Of a stretch of DNA of 64,000 nucleotides, positions 42,601-52,259 are shown one piece after another. The stretch lies in the NCBI GenBank assembly GCA_019638625.1, contig JAHBTK010000002.1:496001-560000 (forward strand), given 5' to 3'. Below the pieces are notes generated by a model. The model did no database searches, was not told where the DNA came from, and saw only the letters and a list, made by a program, of their open reading frames with translations. The stretch is from Chitinophagaceae bacterium (GTDB lineage: Bacteria; Bacteroidota; Bacteroidia; Chitinophagales; Chitinophagaceae). Made by a program: the position numbers and the translations under genes. The stretch's first letter is position 1. Each line of letters opens with the position of its first letter.

Positions 42601-44043
42601 CTAGTGGTGATGATTCATTTTTTTATCAAACTCCTCAAGGCTCAGTTTCTCCAGATCTCCCATTTTTGCCTTGTAACTTTCACCGCTTGTCTTCAATATA
42701 CTTTTCACCTCCGCGATAGCGATGGTGGGGAAGTATTTGGCGAAAAGGAAGAAGCAGAAAAAGAACAATCCGAAGGTTCCCAGGTAGAAACCTACTTCAA
42801 ATATGGTTGGCCTGTAATACAGGGACCAGGAAGAAGGCAGGTAATCGCGATACAGTGACGAAACGATGATCACAAAACGCTCAAACCACATACCTACATT
42901 TACTATAATACTCATGAAAAAAGTAAACCCGATATTTCTTCTCAGCTTCCTGAACCAGAACAACTGCGGGGAGATTACGTTACAGGTCATCATCAGCCAG
43001 TAGCTCCATCCATACGCGCCGGCAATACGATACTTATAGAAAATATCATACTCGTATTGGTTGGCGCCATACCATGCTATGAATAATTCAGTAAGGTATG
43101 CGCAACCTACTATGGAACCGGTCAGTACGATCACCTTGTTCATCGCTTCTATATGCCCCAGTGTGATATAGTCCTGCAGGTTCATCACTTTACGCACTAT
43201 CAGCATCAGCGTTTGCACCATAGCGAAACCGGAGAACACCGCCCCCGCCACAAAGTAGGGAGGGAAGATAGTGGTATGCCATCCGGGTACTATAGAAGTG
43301 GCAAAGTCGAAGGATACGATGGTGTGTACGGATAATACCAGCGGTGTGCTCAAACCGGCCAACACCAGCGATAAGCTTTCAAAACGCTGCCAATGCTTGG
43401 TAGAGCCATTCCAGCCAAACGAGGCCATGCCATATAATAATTTTCTCAGTTTTGTTTTAGCGCGGTCACGTACAGTGGCAAAGTCGGGCAATAAGCCGGA
43501 ATACCAGAATAAAAGCGATACGGTGAAATAAGTAGAGATCGCGAACACGTCCCACAGCAACGGAGAGTTGAAGTTTGGCCACAAGGGTCCGCGGGTATTA
43601 GGATAAGGCATTACAAAAAACGCCATCCACACCCTACCCATATGCCAGATCGGGAACTGTCCCGCACACATTACCGCAAATATTGTCATCGCTTCTGCCG
43701 CACGGTTTACCCCTGTTCTCCAGCCCTGGCGGAAAAGCAACAGGATGGCGGAAATAAGCGTACCGGCGTGACCTATACCCACCCACCATACGAAGTTGGT
43801 GATATCCCAGCCCCAGCCGATGGTTTTACCCAGGTTCCACTGTCCTGTACCATACACTACTTCCTTATACAGGGAGTAAACACCAAACAGCAGCAATGCC
43901 ACCGATATCCAAAAACCGATATGCCACAAACGGGTGGGCTTGGCCTCAATAGTGTACACTATATCCTCCGTAACCTGCTTATAGGTTTTGTCTCCATCTA
44001 TCAGCGGCTCCCTTACAAACGATTCGTACTTAATTACGCTCAT
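42601..44043 (-). CDS. actC: Alternative Complex III subunit ActC (NrfD/PsrC family)
   Basis: 480 residues with about ten membrane helices. NrfD-type features: WWVGIGHAGTLISAILLL, MCAGQFPIWHMGR, FDFATSIVPGWHTTIFPPYF (the quinol-site region) and MWFERFVIIVSSL. It binds and oxidises menaquinol in the membrane and passes electrons to the iron-sulfur subunit ActB. The C-terminus is charged and ends KKMNHHH. Confidence 0.96.
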   Translation of the reverse strand: MSVIKYESFVREPLIDGDKTYKQVTEDIVYTIEAKPTRLWHIGFWISVALLLFGVYSLYKEVVYGTGQWNLGKTIGWGWDITNFVWWVGIGHAGTLISAILLLFRQGWRTGVNRAAEAMTIFAVMCAGQFPIWHMGRVWMAFFVMPYPNTRGPLWPNFNSPLLWDVFAISTYFTVSLLFWYSGLLPDFATVRDRAKTKLRKLLYGMASFGWNGSTKHWQRFESLSLVLAGLSTPLVLSVHTIVSFDFATSIVPGWHTTIFPPYFVAGAVFSGFAMVQTLMLIVRKVMNLQDYITLGHIEAMNKVIVLTGSIVGCAYLTELFIAWYGANQYEYDIFYKYRIAGAYGWSYWLMMTCNVISPQLFWFRKLRRNIGFTFFMSIIVNVGMWFERFVIIVSSLYRDYLPSSWSLYYRPTIFEVGFYLGTFGLFFFCFFLFAKYFPTIAIAEVKSILKTSGESYKAKMGDLEKLSLEEFDKKMNHHH

Positions 44044-44125
44044 TGACTTGATTATTTTCCGGCAGATTCCAGAATAACTGCCCGTTTATAATTATAACTA
44101 ATCAAATATTGTTTACCAGCCTATG

Positions 44126-47100
44126 TTATCCGTGCGCATTCTCTGCAGCCGCTGCTTCATTTGCGTGCGATCCGTTTACAACACCCACAGGTCTGTCTGT
44201 GTTTCTGATTTTTGCCAGGTAGCTTACGTTCGGTAATACGTGTATCATCTCTAACGCGTAGTAGGTACGACGTTTTTGCTCTTCGTTCCGTACTTTGTAT
44301 ATCCTGCTTTCTTTGTCGTTCACATTGCCAAACACGATGGCATTGGTAGAACAGGCCTGCATACAGGCTGTTTTAACATCCCTGATCAAAGAAGGATCAT
44401 TTTCTTTTTTGGCTTTCAACTTGGCATCCTGCAACCTTTGTACGCAGAAAGAACATTTTTCGATCACCCCGCGGGAACGAACCGTCACATCCGGGTTCAG
44501 CACCATGCGGGTAAGGTCTTCGTTCATCTGGAATACTGCCGGATCCAGTTTACCTACACCGGTCGTTTTCTGGTTATCTCCAAAGCTGTCAGCGCCGGTA
44601 TAATCCGCCCAGTTAAAGCGACGTACTTTATAAGGACAGTTGTTGGCGCAATAGCGGGTTCCGATACAACGGTTATACGCCATCTGGTTCAACCCTTCCG
44701 TGCTGTGATTGGTGGCCGATACCGGACACACATTCTCACATGGCGCATTGTCGCAGTGCTGGCAAAGCATCGGCATGAACACCACGTTGAGGTTGTCTCC
44801 TTCGGTGTTATCGCGGTAAGAAGCATAATAACGGTCAATACGCAACCAGTGCATTTCATGAGCACGAAGCACTTCACTTTTACCTACCACCGATACGTTG
44901 TTTTCAGCGGTACAGGCTATGGTACAGGCGCCGCATCCCATGCAGGCATTGAGGTCTATACTCATTCCCCAATGAGCGCCCGGAAATTCATATACCGGAT
45001 ACAGTGTTGCATCATCGCGGAAATTATGCGTTTTGGGGGCAAAATCTTTCGCAAGATGCTCGCGTTCATGAACGATATGGTCAGGATTCTTTTTATAGTC
45101 CGCCAGTGAGTATTCCTTTACTACTTCCTTACGGCCTTCATACTGGTTGTGCGTTTGCGTGTACGCTATATCATAAGTCCCGGACAATTTTTTGTACGCA
45201 GAAGCTTCGTTGACATATTTACGGTTGCCGCCTTCAATTTTCACCAGCGGATAAGCGTTGTACCCCACGGCGTTGGCAGCAATACCAGCGCCCTCGCTCC
45301 TTCCGTATCCAACTGCTATGGCGATTACTCTGGGATGCATTCCCGGAATGGCAAGAATAGGCAGTTCCACCACTTTTCCATCTATGGTAAATTCCACTAC
45401 GGGTTTATGTACTTCCACTTCATAGTGGTCGTCGAGTTTAATATTCAGCTCTTTTGCCAGATCATAGGAGATCATCGCATAGTTGTCCCAGGTAGCCCGG
45501 CTGATCGGATCCGGCATTTCCTGCAACCAGGGATTATTGGCGGCGGCGCCACTGCCAAGGGATACTTTCTGGTAAAGTACCACTTCCAATCCTTCTCCAC
45601 CTTTTAATGCACCCGCTTTTGAAGCTGCTTCCGCCAGCCCGGCATCGGAATAGGGAGCAGCGGTAATAGTTTCCGCGGCCGGCTCCATGATGCCATTCTG
45701 AAGGGCCTGGTCAAGTGCAGACTCACTGCCCAGTTTGGTGATCCAATAGTTCCGGAAATAATCCTCGTAGTCAGTATTATTACCGCTCCACTTCAACAGG
45801 GAGGTTTGGAAATATCTTGTTTTGAAAAGCGGTGATATAGTAGGTTGCTGAAAACTTATAAATGCCGTACGCCCCTCTGCATCTCCCCAGCTTTCCAGGT
45901 AGTGATGATGCGGAATGATATAGTTGCACAGCGCGGAGGTCTCGTCAGCCCTGTCATTAAAGGACACTGATAATTTTACTTTCGCCAGCCCTTCCTTAAA
46001 ACCTTCCGCATCGGGATAGTTATATGCCGGGTTAGCTTCCTGTATCAGCAGGGTTTGTACGCTACCGCTTTTCATATCCGCTACCAACTGCGCCATCTCA
46101 CTATCTACACCCAGTTTTGTTTGTGCCGGGTTAGACCAGCTTATAGTAGTGCCGTTGGAACCGGCCAGTTCATTGATAGCGTTCACAACAACCTGTACCG
46201 CCGGATCATTGCTGCCGCTTACTACCAGCGAAGCTCCTTTATTTGAATTAATAAAGGAAACCGCCATATCAATCCCCTTCTTCAGCTTTTCGTCCTGCAG
46301 CGCGGGTGCAGAAACATTTCCGCCCAGCTTTGCCAGAATATTTAAGGCAACAGCCCCGGATTCCGAAGGTTTGTGTAAAAACCTGTCATCGGCATTAGCC
46401 CCGGTCAGACTTAATATTCCCTCAAACTGAATATGTTTACTCATCTGGAGATTAGCATCATCTATTTTCCGTCCGGCAGCGTATTGCGTAGCAAACTCTT
46501 CTGAGCTCAACCAGGTGCCCAGGAAATCCGCATCCAGCCCTATAATCACTTTGGCTTTATCAAAATGGTAGGAAGGTATGGCTCTTTTGCCGTAAGATGC
46601 CTGGTTGGCTTCAAGTATACCGCTGTAGGAAATAGCATCGTACTGCACATGCCTTCCAGCGGGGAACTTGGCAAAAAACTCACTGATAACCTGTTTGGTT
46701 GAAGGCGAGTTGACAGTGGAGGTAAGGAGCACTACATTTCCGCCTATTTCGCCCGCTATTTTTTTATCAATGGCGTCAAACAAAGGCACTTCTTTAGGTT
46801 CTCCGTTTACCATTTCCACGGGATACCTCAGCCTGGCTGTGTCATACAGGTCCAGCACGGAAGCCTGTACACGGGCAGAGGAACCGCCACTGTTTCCGGT
46901 AAGCAGGGAGTCGGGATTACCATCCACTTTTATAGGACGACCATCCCTCACTTTTGCTACCAATGGCACCACCTCACCCTCGGCAGTATAAGTGGTGGCA
47001 TAGTATTGCGCTTCACCGGGAGTCAGGCTCTCCGGTTTATTCAGATAGGGAATACTTTTTCTTACAGGCATTTCACAACCGGCGGCTATAGCAGCAGCAG

Positions 47101-47275
47101 CGGTACTGAATCCAACATATTTTAAGAAGTCCCTGCGGGGAGCTTTGGCATCAAGCAATCCTTTCCTGTCTTCCACTAATGGCAGGTCTTCCTGAAATTC
47201 ATCATTCAACAATTTCTGGTAGCCTTCTGTGTTGTTTAATTCACCTAAATTTTGCCAGTACTTTTTTTGCTCCAT
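44126..47275 (-). CDS. actB: Alternative Complex III subunit ActB, iron-sulfur/molybdopterin-like protein
   Basis: 1049 residues. A twin-arginine signal RRDFLKYVGFSTAAAAIAAG starts near residue 48, with about 45 residues ahead of it. The central part is a molybdopterin-oxidoreductase-like fold. The C-terminal third carries four ferredoxin-type cysteine clusters: CMGCGACTIACTAEN, CQHCDNAPCENVCPV, CIGTRYCANNCPYKVR, CSFCVQRLQ with a later CMQACS. In ACIII this subunit wires electrons from ActC to haem subunit ActA and lacks the Mo cofactor. It is exported folded by Tat. Confidence 0.97.
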   Translation of the reverse strand: MEQKKYWQNLGELNNTEGYQKLLNDEFQEDLPLVEDRKGLLDAKAPRRDFLKYVGFSTAAAAIAAGCEMPVRKSIPYLNKPESLTPGEAQYYATTYTAEGEVVPLVAKVRDGRPIKVDGNPDSLLTGNSGGSSARVQASVLDLYDTARLRYPVEMVNGEPKEVPLFDAIDKKIAGEIGGNVVLLTSTVNSPSTKQVISEFFAKFPAGRHVQYDAISYSGILEANQASYGKRAIPSYHFDKAKVIIGLDADFLGTWLSSEEFATQYAAGRKIDDANLQMSKHIQFEGILSLTGANADDRFLHKPSESGAVALNILAKLGGNVSAPALQDEKLKKGIDMAVSFINSNKGASLVVSGSNDPAVQVVVNAINELAGSNGTTISWSNPAQTKLGVDSEMAQLVADMKSGSVQTLLIQEANPAYNYPDAEGFKEGLAKVKLSVSFNDRADETSALCNYIIPHHHYLESWGDAEGRTAFISFQQPTISPLFKTRYFQTSLLKWSGNNTDYEDYFRNYWITKLGSESALDQALQNGIMEPAAETITAAPYSDAGLAEAASKAGALKGGEGLEVVLYQKVSLGSGAAANNPWLQEMPDPISRATWDNYAMISYDLAKELNIKLDDHYEVEVHKPVVEFTIDGKVVELPILAIPGMHPRVIAIAVGYGRSEGAGIAANAVGYNAYPLVKIEGGNRKYVNEASAYKKLSGTYDIAYTQTHNQYEGRKEVVKEYSLADYKKNPDHIVHEREHLAKDFAPKTHNFRDDATLYPVYEFPGAHWGMSIDLNACMGCGACTIACTAENNVSVVGKSEVLRAHEMHWLRIDRYYASYRDNTEGDNLNVVFMPMLCQHCDNAPCENVCPVSATNHSTEGLNQMAYNRCIGTRYCANNCPYKVRRFNWADYTGADSFGDNQKTTGVGKLDPAVFQMNEDLTRMVLNPDVTVRSRGVIEKCSFCVQRLQDAKLKAKKENDPSLIRDVKTACMQACSTNAIVFGNVNDKESRIYKVRNEEQKRRTYYALEMIHVLPNVSYLAKIRNTDRPVGVVNGSHANEAAAAENAHG

Positions 47276-47371
47276 TTATAAAAGTGATTTGTAATGATTT
47301 GCTCCACTACAGGGTTGAAAATGAATAATTTAAACTTATACCGCTGAAACGATTCACTTCCGGCCGCCTTT

Positions 47372-48613
47372 TTAATAGTGGCATTTCTGACATTCCAACC
47401 CGCCAATCATTTCCACAGTTACACTATCTATCTTTTTATTCCTGATGTCCTCATGGAATTTTTCGTATATACTGTAGAACTTATTGTCAAATTGAACCTT
47501 TGTAGTGCGGTGGCAGTTGATACACCAACCCATACTCAAATCAGAAAACTGCTTTACTTCATCCATTTCCGTGATATTGCCATGGCAGGTCTGGCATTGC
47601 TGCTCGCCTACAACTACGTGCTGGGAATGGTTAAAATAAACGTGGTCGGGGAGATTGTGTATACGAACCCACTCGATAGGCTTTCCTTTTCCGGTATAGG
47701 ATTGAGTAGCCTCATCCCAGCCGGCATATTCATATAATTTCTTTATTTCGGCAGTACCGTTCACCTGGCTACCGTCCGCTTTATACAGATCAGGGCCTTT
47801 GGTGTATTCATTAACCGCCATATGGCAGTTCATACACACATTTACTGAAGGTATCAACGCCTGCTTACCCTGCTGGGCACCGGTGTGGCAATAGAGGCAG
47901 CTTATCTGGTTGATACCGGCATGTACCTTATGAGAATAATAAATAGGTTGTTCGGGTTCGTAGTTGGTTTGGCGACCCAGCCCCACGGCACCCTGTATCG
48001 TTAAATAGCCGCCCAATACAAACAATGCAATGATGGTAAGGGCGATATACATCTTATTACGGTAAAAAGGAACCGGTTCCTGCGCTGGAATGCCCTCTTT
48101 GTCATCGGACATTTTCCTGAGGTTGCTGTTTACCTGCAGCAGGGTAAGCGCTATTACAGCCAGTATAAGGGTGAGTAATCCAAATAATAAGGTATTGTCA
48201 CTTTCCGGAACTTTTTGTTCTCCCGGAGTATCCGGCTTTTTAGCAACGGGGGGATTATTGATATAATCTACTATAGCATCGATCTGGGCGTCTGTCAGGT
48301 CAGCGTTGCCCGTCATTACCACTCCATTATATTCTTTGATCAGGTTCTGAACATAAGCGTCTTTTTCCCTGAAAGCAAATGGATTACGAACCCACTCATA
48401 CAGTTTCTGCCGGTCGCTCCAGGGTCCTTTGGATTCAAACCCTGATAATGGTGGTCCCACTACTTTTTTGTCCAGAGCATGACAGGTGGCACATTTTTGA
48501 TTAAAAATAGCCCTGCCCTCTTGTGCACTGGCCACTGCCACAACAAAAAAACAAGAAAAAACTACTATTGATAATCGAAAAAGAATTGCCTTTACAGTTG
48601 ATCGGTAGCTCAT
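47372..48613 (-). CDS. actA: Alternative Complex III subunit ActA, six-haem cytochrome c
   Basis: 413 residues from the ATG at 48613; the open frame reaches 48691 but the extra 26 residues are not signal-like. A signal peptide ends VASAQ. An N-terminal class I cytochrome c domain has CATCH. Two membrane helices follow (about 138-160 and 183-205), then a pentahaem domain with CLYCH, CMNCH, CQTCH, CINCH and CQKCH. Electrons from ActB enter here in the periplasm. The terminal CQKCHY leaves no tail after the last haem site. Confidence 0.96.
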   Translation of the reverse strand: MSYRSTVKAILFRLSIVVFSCFFVVAVASAQEGRAIFNQKCATCHALDKKVVGPPLSGFESKGPWSDRQKLYEWVRNPFAFREKDAYVQNLIKEYNGVVMTGNADLTDAQIDAIVDYINNPPVAKKPDTPGEQKVPESDNTLLFGLLTLILAVIALTLLQVNSNLRKMSDDKEGIPAQEPVPFYRNKMYIALTIIALFVLGGYLTIQGAVGLGRQTNYEPEQPIYYSHKVHAGINQISCLYCHTGAQQGKQALIPSVNVCMNCHMAVNEYTKGPDLYKADGSQVNGTAEIKKLYEYAGWDEATQSYTGKGKPIEWVRIHNLPDHVYFNHSQHVVVGEQQCQTCHGNITEMDEVKQFSDLSMGWCINCHRTTKVQFDNKFYSIYEKFHEDIRNKKIDSVTVEMIGGLECQKCHY

Positions 48614-48657
48614 TATATCCAGGAGTTTGTGTGATGTGGTTGTATCCCGTATGGCTG

Positions 48658-48665
48658 CAAAAATA
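48658..48665 (-). promoter_or_regulatory. Possible -7 box of the respiratory operon
   Basis: On the minus strand TATTTTTG (48665-48658), 44 nt before the actA ATG, fits TAnnTTTG. The nearest TTTG upstream is only 14 nt away, shorter than usual, so the -33 element is uncertain. Confidence 0.35.
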
Positions 48666-48793
48666 GGCCACCACATTGACAAAATATTCACATTTCCGAA
48701 AAAAATTTTCCCACGTCCACACTGGTTTTCAAGACATTTTTAAAATACAATATGATTTTTGTCATGTTTTTGTAATGACCTTCCTCATCCTCA

Positions 48794-48881
48794 GGGATTG
48801 CGGAATTTGGGGATTTCTGAGGTCGGGATTCGGGCACTCCTGACTCTGGACCTGCTACAGCAATCAATAAATCAGCAATCA
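48794..48881. repeat. Intergenic repeat related to 5111-5148
   Basis: Holds GGATTTCTGA (reverse of TCAGAAATCC) and ATCAGCAATCA, both also found at 5111-5148. It fills the divergent gap between actA and the small membrane protein gene. Confidence 0.3.
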
Positions 48882-48910
48882 TTCAGGTATTTTCAGCAAT
48901 TTGCAGCCAC

Positions 48911-49201
48911 ATGTTTAAAAAGCTTCAGCAAAAGTGGAATGTGACCGGCTGGCAACTATTCATTATATTATGTGTTTTTGCCATAACGGGAACGACTACC
49001 GCCTGGCTGACCCGCCTGGTTACGGGGTGGGCCGGGTTTACGGATGAAACCTTCTGGTTGTGGAAGTTCCTGTTGCGGTTAGGTATGTTGTTGATCGGCT
49101 ACCAGTTGATCCTGTTAACCGTAGCTTTTATATTTGGGCAATTTGCCTTTTTCTGGAAATTTGAGAAGAAAATGCTGAGGCGGATGGGGATTAAGTTGTA
49201 A
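48911..49201 (+). CDS. Small integral membrane protein (DUF6787-like)
   Basis: 96 residues with two long hydrophobic segments (about 14-36 and 56-80) and a basic end KKMLRRMGIKL. The pattern WNVTGWQLFIILCVFAITG, KFLLRLGMLLIGYQ and FGQFAFFWKFEKKMLRRMG resembles a small uncharacterised Bacteroidota family that I believe is DUF6787. Function unknown. It is divergent from the respiratory operon. Confidence 0.75.
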   Translation: MFKKLQQKWNVTGWQLFIILCVFAITGTTTAWLTRLVTGWAGFTDETFWLWKFLLRLGMLLIGYQLILLTVAFIFGQFAFFWKFEKKMLRRMGIKL

Positions 49202-49514
49202 GTGGGAAGAAGCCGGTCGTAAGATGCAGGTAGTGTGAAGTCAATGCAATAATGTCTGTTCTTTTTCCTGCAGATTACGCAGATAAGCGCTGATTTTATT
49301 AAGCTGCTTCTGCGAAAATCCGCGAAATCTGCGGGAGATTTATTCGTCACATTTTCATTGACATAACAATAGTAGATCAGTAAAGAAAAGACTGACCGGG
49401 AAAACCGGAGCTGTTTGTGTCCTTTGCAGAAAACTTTGTGCTTTTTGCGGGAAAGAACACTTTTTTCTTATCACGCAAAGACGCGAAGAAAAAACGTAAC
49501 TATATCAAACCTAA
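49202..49514. other. Gene-free gap with GCAGATTACGCAGAT-type repeat
   Basis: Contains GCAGATTACGCAGATAAGCG and, 34 nt on, TCTGCGAAAATCCGCGAAAT followed by CTGCGGGAGAT, plus ATCACGCAAAGACGCGAAGA. The internal GCAGAT/ATCTGC alternation resembles dispersed non-coding repeats of this group. No frame with protein character. Confidence 0.45.
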
Positions 49515-50105
49515 ATGATCACGATGTCGAATTTAGCCATTTTTGCTTCGGGAACGGGGTCTAATGCACAAAAAATAATAGATCGCTTCCGGAACCACCC
49601 CCATATACATATCAGCCTGATCGTAAGCAATAAGCCGCAGGCAGGCGTTTTACAGATTGCCGAAAGGGAAAAAATAAATATCCTTATTATAGATAGGGAA
49701 CAATTCTTCAGGGGAAACGGCTATACCGACGAACTGAAAACCGCCGGCATCGACTGGATCATCCTGGCCGGCTTTCTCTGGAAAATACCGGAGCAACTGA
49801 TCGCCGCTTTTCCCAACAGGATCATCAACATCCATCCCGCCCTGCTGCCCAAATACGGCGGCAAGGGGATGTACGGACATTTTGTACACGAAGCGGTTAT
49901 AGCAGCCGGCGAAAAGGAAAGTGGCATTACCATTCATTTTGTTGATGAACACTTTGACCATGGAAAACATATTTTCCAGGAGCGGTGCAGTATAGACGCG
50001 ACAGATACTCCCGAAACCCTTGCCGGAAAAATACAGGTACTTGAGCACAGGTACTTTCCAAAAGTTATCGAAAAACTCGTCTGCGGCGAAGCTATCCGGT
50101 TTTGA
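49515..50105 (+). CDS. purN: Phosphoribosylglycinamide formyltransferase
   Basis: 196 residues; a second ATG three codons later (49524) may be the true start (MSNLAIFASGTGSNAQ). Family marks: FASGTGSN, VSNKPQAGVL, IILAGFLWKIP, INIHPALLPKYGGKGMYG (catalytic Asn and His) and TIHFVDEHFDHGKHIFQ (catalytic Asp). It transfers a formyl group from 10-formyltetrahydrofolate to GAR in purine synthesis. It stands alone, not in a pur operon. Confidence 0.96.
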   Translation: MITMSNLAIFASGTGSNAQKIIDRFRNHPHIHISLIVSNKPQAGVLQIAEREKINILIIDREQFFRGNGYTDELKTAGIDWIILAGFLWKIPEQLIAAFPNRIINIHPALLPKYGGKGMYGHFVHEAVIAAGEKESGITIHFVDEHFDHGKHIFQERCSIDATDTPETLAGKIQVLEHRYFPKVIEKLVCGEAIRF

Positions 50106-50167
50106 TTGTACCGGGATTTGCCGGTTAACAAGTTGCCCGGCATCTGCCAGGGAATAAAATATAGCTT

Positions 50168-51226
50168 ATGAAACTCTTCAAATGCTTTCATTGCAACCAG
50201 CCGCTGTATTTTGAAAACTATTTCTGCGGCAATTGTGGTATGCAGCAGGGATTCGATCCGCTACTGATGGAGTTCATTCCCATCGCAGATGATAATAGTG
50301 AGGTATTGAATACAGCGGACGCCGGTAATGTAACTTTATACAAGTTTTGCCACAACAGGAGCCATGATGTATGTAACTGGCTGGTTCCGGTTAACACCCA
50401 TACTGATTTCTGCCTGGCATGCCAACTCAACCGCACCATTCCCAACCTGAACGATGCCGGTTACCGGGAAAGATGGAGTGCCCTGGAACTGGCAAAGCAC
50501 AGACTTATATACAGCATGCTTCGCCTGTCGCTGCCGGTAGCCAGCAAAACCAACGACCCGGAGAGAGGTTTGTTTTTTGACTTTAAAGCCGATGGTAAAA
50601 ATAAAGTGTTTACCGGTCATGCAAACGGTATCATCACCATTAATATATCTGAGGCGGATGATATAGAGAGAGAAATGGCGCGAAGAAACCTGGACGAGGT
50701 GTACAGAACCGTACTGGGGCATTTCAGGCATGAAATAGGTCACTATTACTGGGACCGGCTGGTTTGGAATACCGGCTTTTACAGTTCTTTTCATGAACTT
50801 TTCGGAGAAGAAACCCTGGATTATGGCGAGTGCCTGAAAAAACACTACGAATACGGTCCGCCGGCTAACTGGAGAGAAAATTATATAAGCTCCTATGCCA
50901 GCGCACATCCCTGGGAAGACTGGGCAGAAACCTGGACCCATTACCTGCATATTATAGATACACTGGAGACAGCATATGCCTATGGTATCAGTCTCTCCTC
51001 TGCCCCCCATTACAATAACAGCGAATTTCGGTTTTCAATCAACCGGGATCCGTACACGGTGAACGACTTTGATCATATCATTCACCAGTGGATGTATTTC
51101 AGCGTGGTGCTGAATAACCTCAACAGGAGTATGGGGCTAAAAGACGCCTATCCTTTTGTAATTCCTCCACCGGTAACAGAAAAGCTGAAATTTGTACATA
51201 AAGTTTGTCACGCCGGTATGGCATAA
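50168..51226 (+). CDS. Putative zinc-binding metallopeptidase with N-terminal zinc ribbon
   Basis: 352 residues. The N-terminus has two zinc-ribbon-like Cys sets: Cys6, Cys9, Cys20, Cys23 (CFHC...CGNC) and Cys61, Cys69, Cys82, Cys85. The core has the gluzincin motif HFRHEIGHYYW (His188, Glu189, His192) and an acidic/aromatic downstream stretch ETLDYGECLKKHY and DWAETWTHYLHI with a probable third ligand. This is the architecture of the Peptidase_Mx family, cytoplasmic by lack of signal. Substrate unknown. Confidence 0.87.
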   Translation: MKLFKCFHCNQPLYFENYFCGNCGMQQGFDPLLMEFIPIADDNSEVLNTADAGNVTLYKFCHNRSHDVCNWLVPVNTHTDFCLACQLNRTIPNLNDAGYRERWSALELAKHRLIYSMLRLSLPVASKTNDPERGLFFDFKADGKNKVFTGHANGIITINISEADDIEREMARRNLDEVYRTVLGHFRHEIGHYYWDRLVWNTGFYSSFHELFGEETLDYGECLKKHYEYGPPANWRENYISSYASAHPWEDWAETWTHYLHIIDTLETAYAYGISLSSAPHYNNSEFRFSINRDPYTVNDFDHIIHQWMYFSVVLNNLNRSMGLKDAYPFVIPPPVTEKLKFVHKVCHAGMA

Positions 51227-51618
51227 TGCAGGCAACGGAAAGTAATATTAATAAGTTACGTCACGAATTTGTCTCCCTGCTAAGGATGCTTTCATGCTGA
51301 CCTATACCTGTTGGAGGGTAGTATTTCTTACAAGCAAGTGGAATTTTATAGGGTAATAACATAGAATTGACTTATCACTCCTGTTATTTTAACAAAGCTA
51401 TTGGGGGCATGAAAAACTTCGACAAAAAGCCTGCAAACCTTATTACCATAGTAACCAGCAATGTAAAACCATGTACTCACCTTATTTCCTTAGCACGAAA
51501 AATGATGAAAACAGCAACTTTAAAAAAACGAAAACCAGAAAGACATTAAAAAAGAATGTCATTACTCTCCTTTATAACCTGAAATTTTAATGTATCTGTC
51601 AGGTATGTTTGGGCTTAT
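51227..51618. other. Gene-free gap before the efflux operon
   Basis: About 390 nt. A 60-codon frame at 51367-51549 has no recognisable feature and a basic, random-looking composition. No hairpin, tRNA or repeat noted. Confidence 0.5.
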
Positions 51619-51652
51619 TTTGACAAACATCCACTCTTATATCGTATATTTG
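51619..51652 (+). promoter_or_regulatory. Promoter of the small secreted protein/RND operon
   Basis: TTTG (51619-51622), 22-nt spacer, TATATTTG (51645-51652): both Bacteroidota elements present, 48 nt before the ATG at 51701. Confidence 0.6.
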
Positions 51653-51700
51653 CAAGGTAAAAATGCAACTGCAGAAATTATAATATATTTATATTCATCC

Positions 51701-52129
51701 ATGTTCAAAATTGCTCAAAAGATAAAAAAGAAGGTGGCTTATCTTCTTCTTTTCAGCTTCATGAACATCCTGACTTTTTTACCGGGCAGTCAGATTGAAG
51801 CCCAGGAGAACCGTTATAGCTTACAGAGTTTCAGCTCGTCTGAAGAGGACGAAATGAACCGCTCAACTATCCTCGAATTAATTCTTGAAAATTTTGCCGG
51901 GCTGGAAGATTGCCTGCCAGAATCGGAAAAACCTGATTTCAGCTACGATTACTTCAGTTCAAAGTTCAGGAGCATCAACAGTTTTACACCGGATATGATC
52001 CTGCCAACCGGCCAGGAAGAACCCTGTAAAGTTGTGTTGGCAGCAGCTCCTGCAAAAAATAACCTGGACCAGCCGGAAGAACTGCTGTTGCACCACCATC
52101 ATTTTGTATTCCGCCTTACACCTTTCTGA
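51701..52129 (+). CDS. Small secreted protein upstream of RND efflux operon, unknown function
   Basis: 142 residues from the ATG at 51701, which follows the promoter and opens a signal peptide with a basic start (MFKIAQKIKKKVAYLLLF...) ending IEAQE; an earlier in-frame ATG at 51590 precedes the promoter and is rejected. The mature part is acidic and rich in Ser, Glu and Pro (SSEEDEMNRS, DCLPESEKPDFS) and ends with HHHHFVFRLTPF containing a His cluster. Not recognised. It lies 130 nt before the adaptor gene, so it may be part of the same transcript. Confidence 0.6.
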   Translation: MFKIAQKIKKKVAYLLLFSFMNILTFLPGSQIEAQENRYSLQSFSSSEEDEMNRSTILELILENFAGLEDCLPESEKPDFSYDYFSSKFRSINSFTPDMILPTGQEEPCKVVLAAAPAKNNLDQPEELLLHHHHFVFRLTPF

Positions 52130-52259
52130 GTTCCCATCCGTGCACTGCTCATATAAATTAATTTACCCCACAATTGCTTGCGAATAACATACGCAGGCAC
52201 GATTATTTTTTCAACCTCACAAAGCTGAACCAGAAAGAGATTAATCAACATAAATACAA

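Noticed and set aside
44276..45109. 277-codon open frame on the plus strand
   Set aside because: It is the complement of actB, whose motifs are unambiguous; the plus-strand translation has no family character.
49202..49514. CRISPR-like impression from recurring GCAGAT and GCGAAA units
   Set aside because: Units are unequal in length and spacing, without regular spacers; no cas gene in the window.
51367..51549. 60-codon frame before the efflux operon
   Set aside because: No start context, no motif, composition like random AT-rich DNA.
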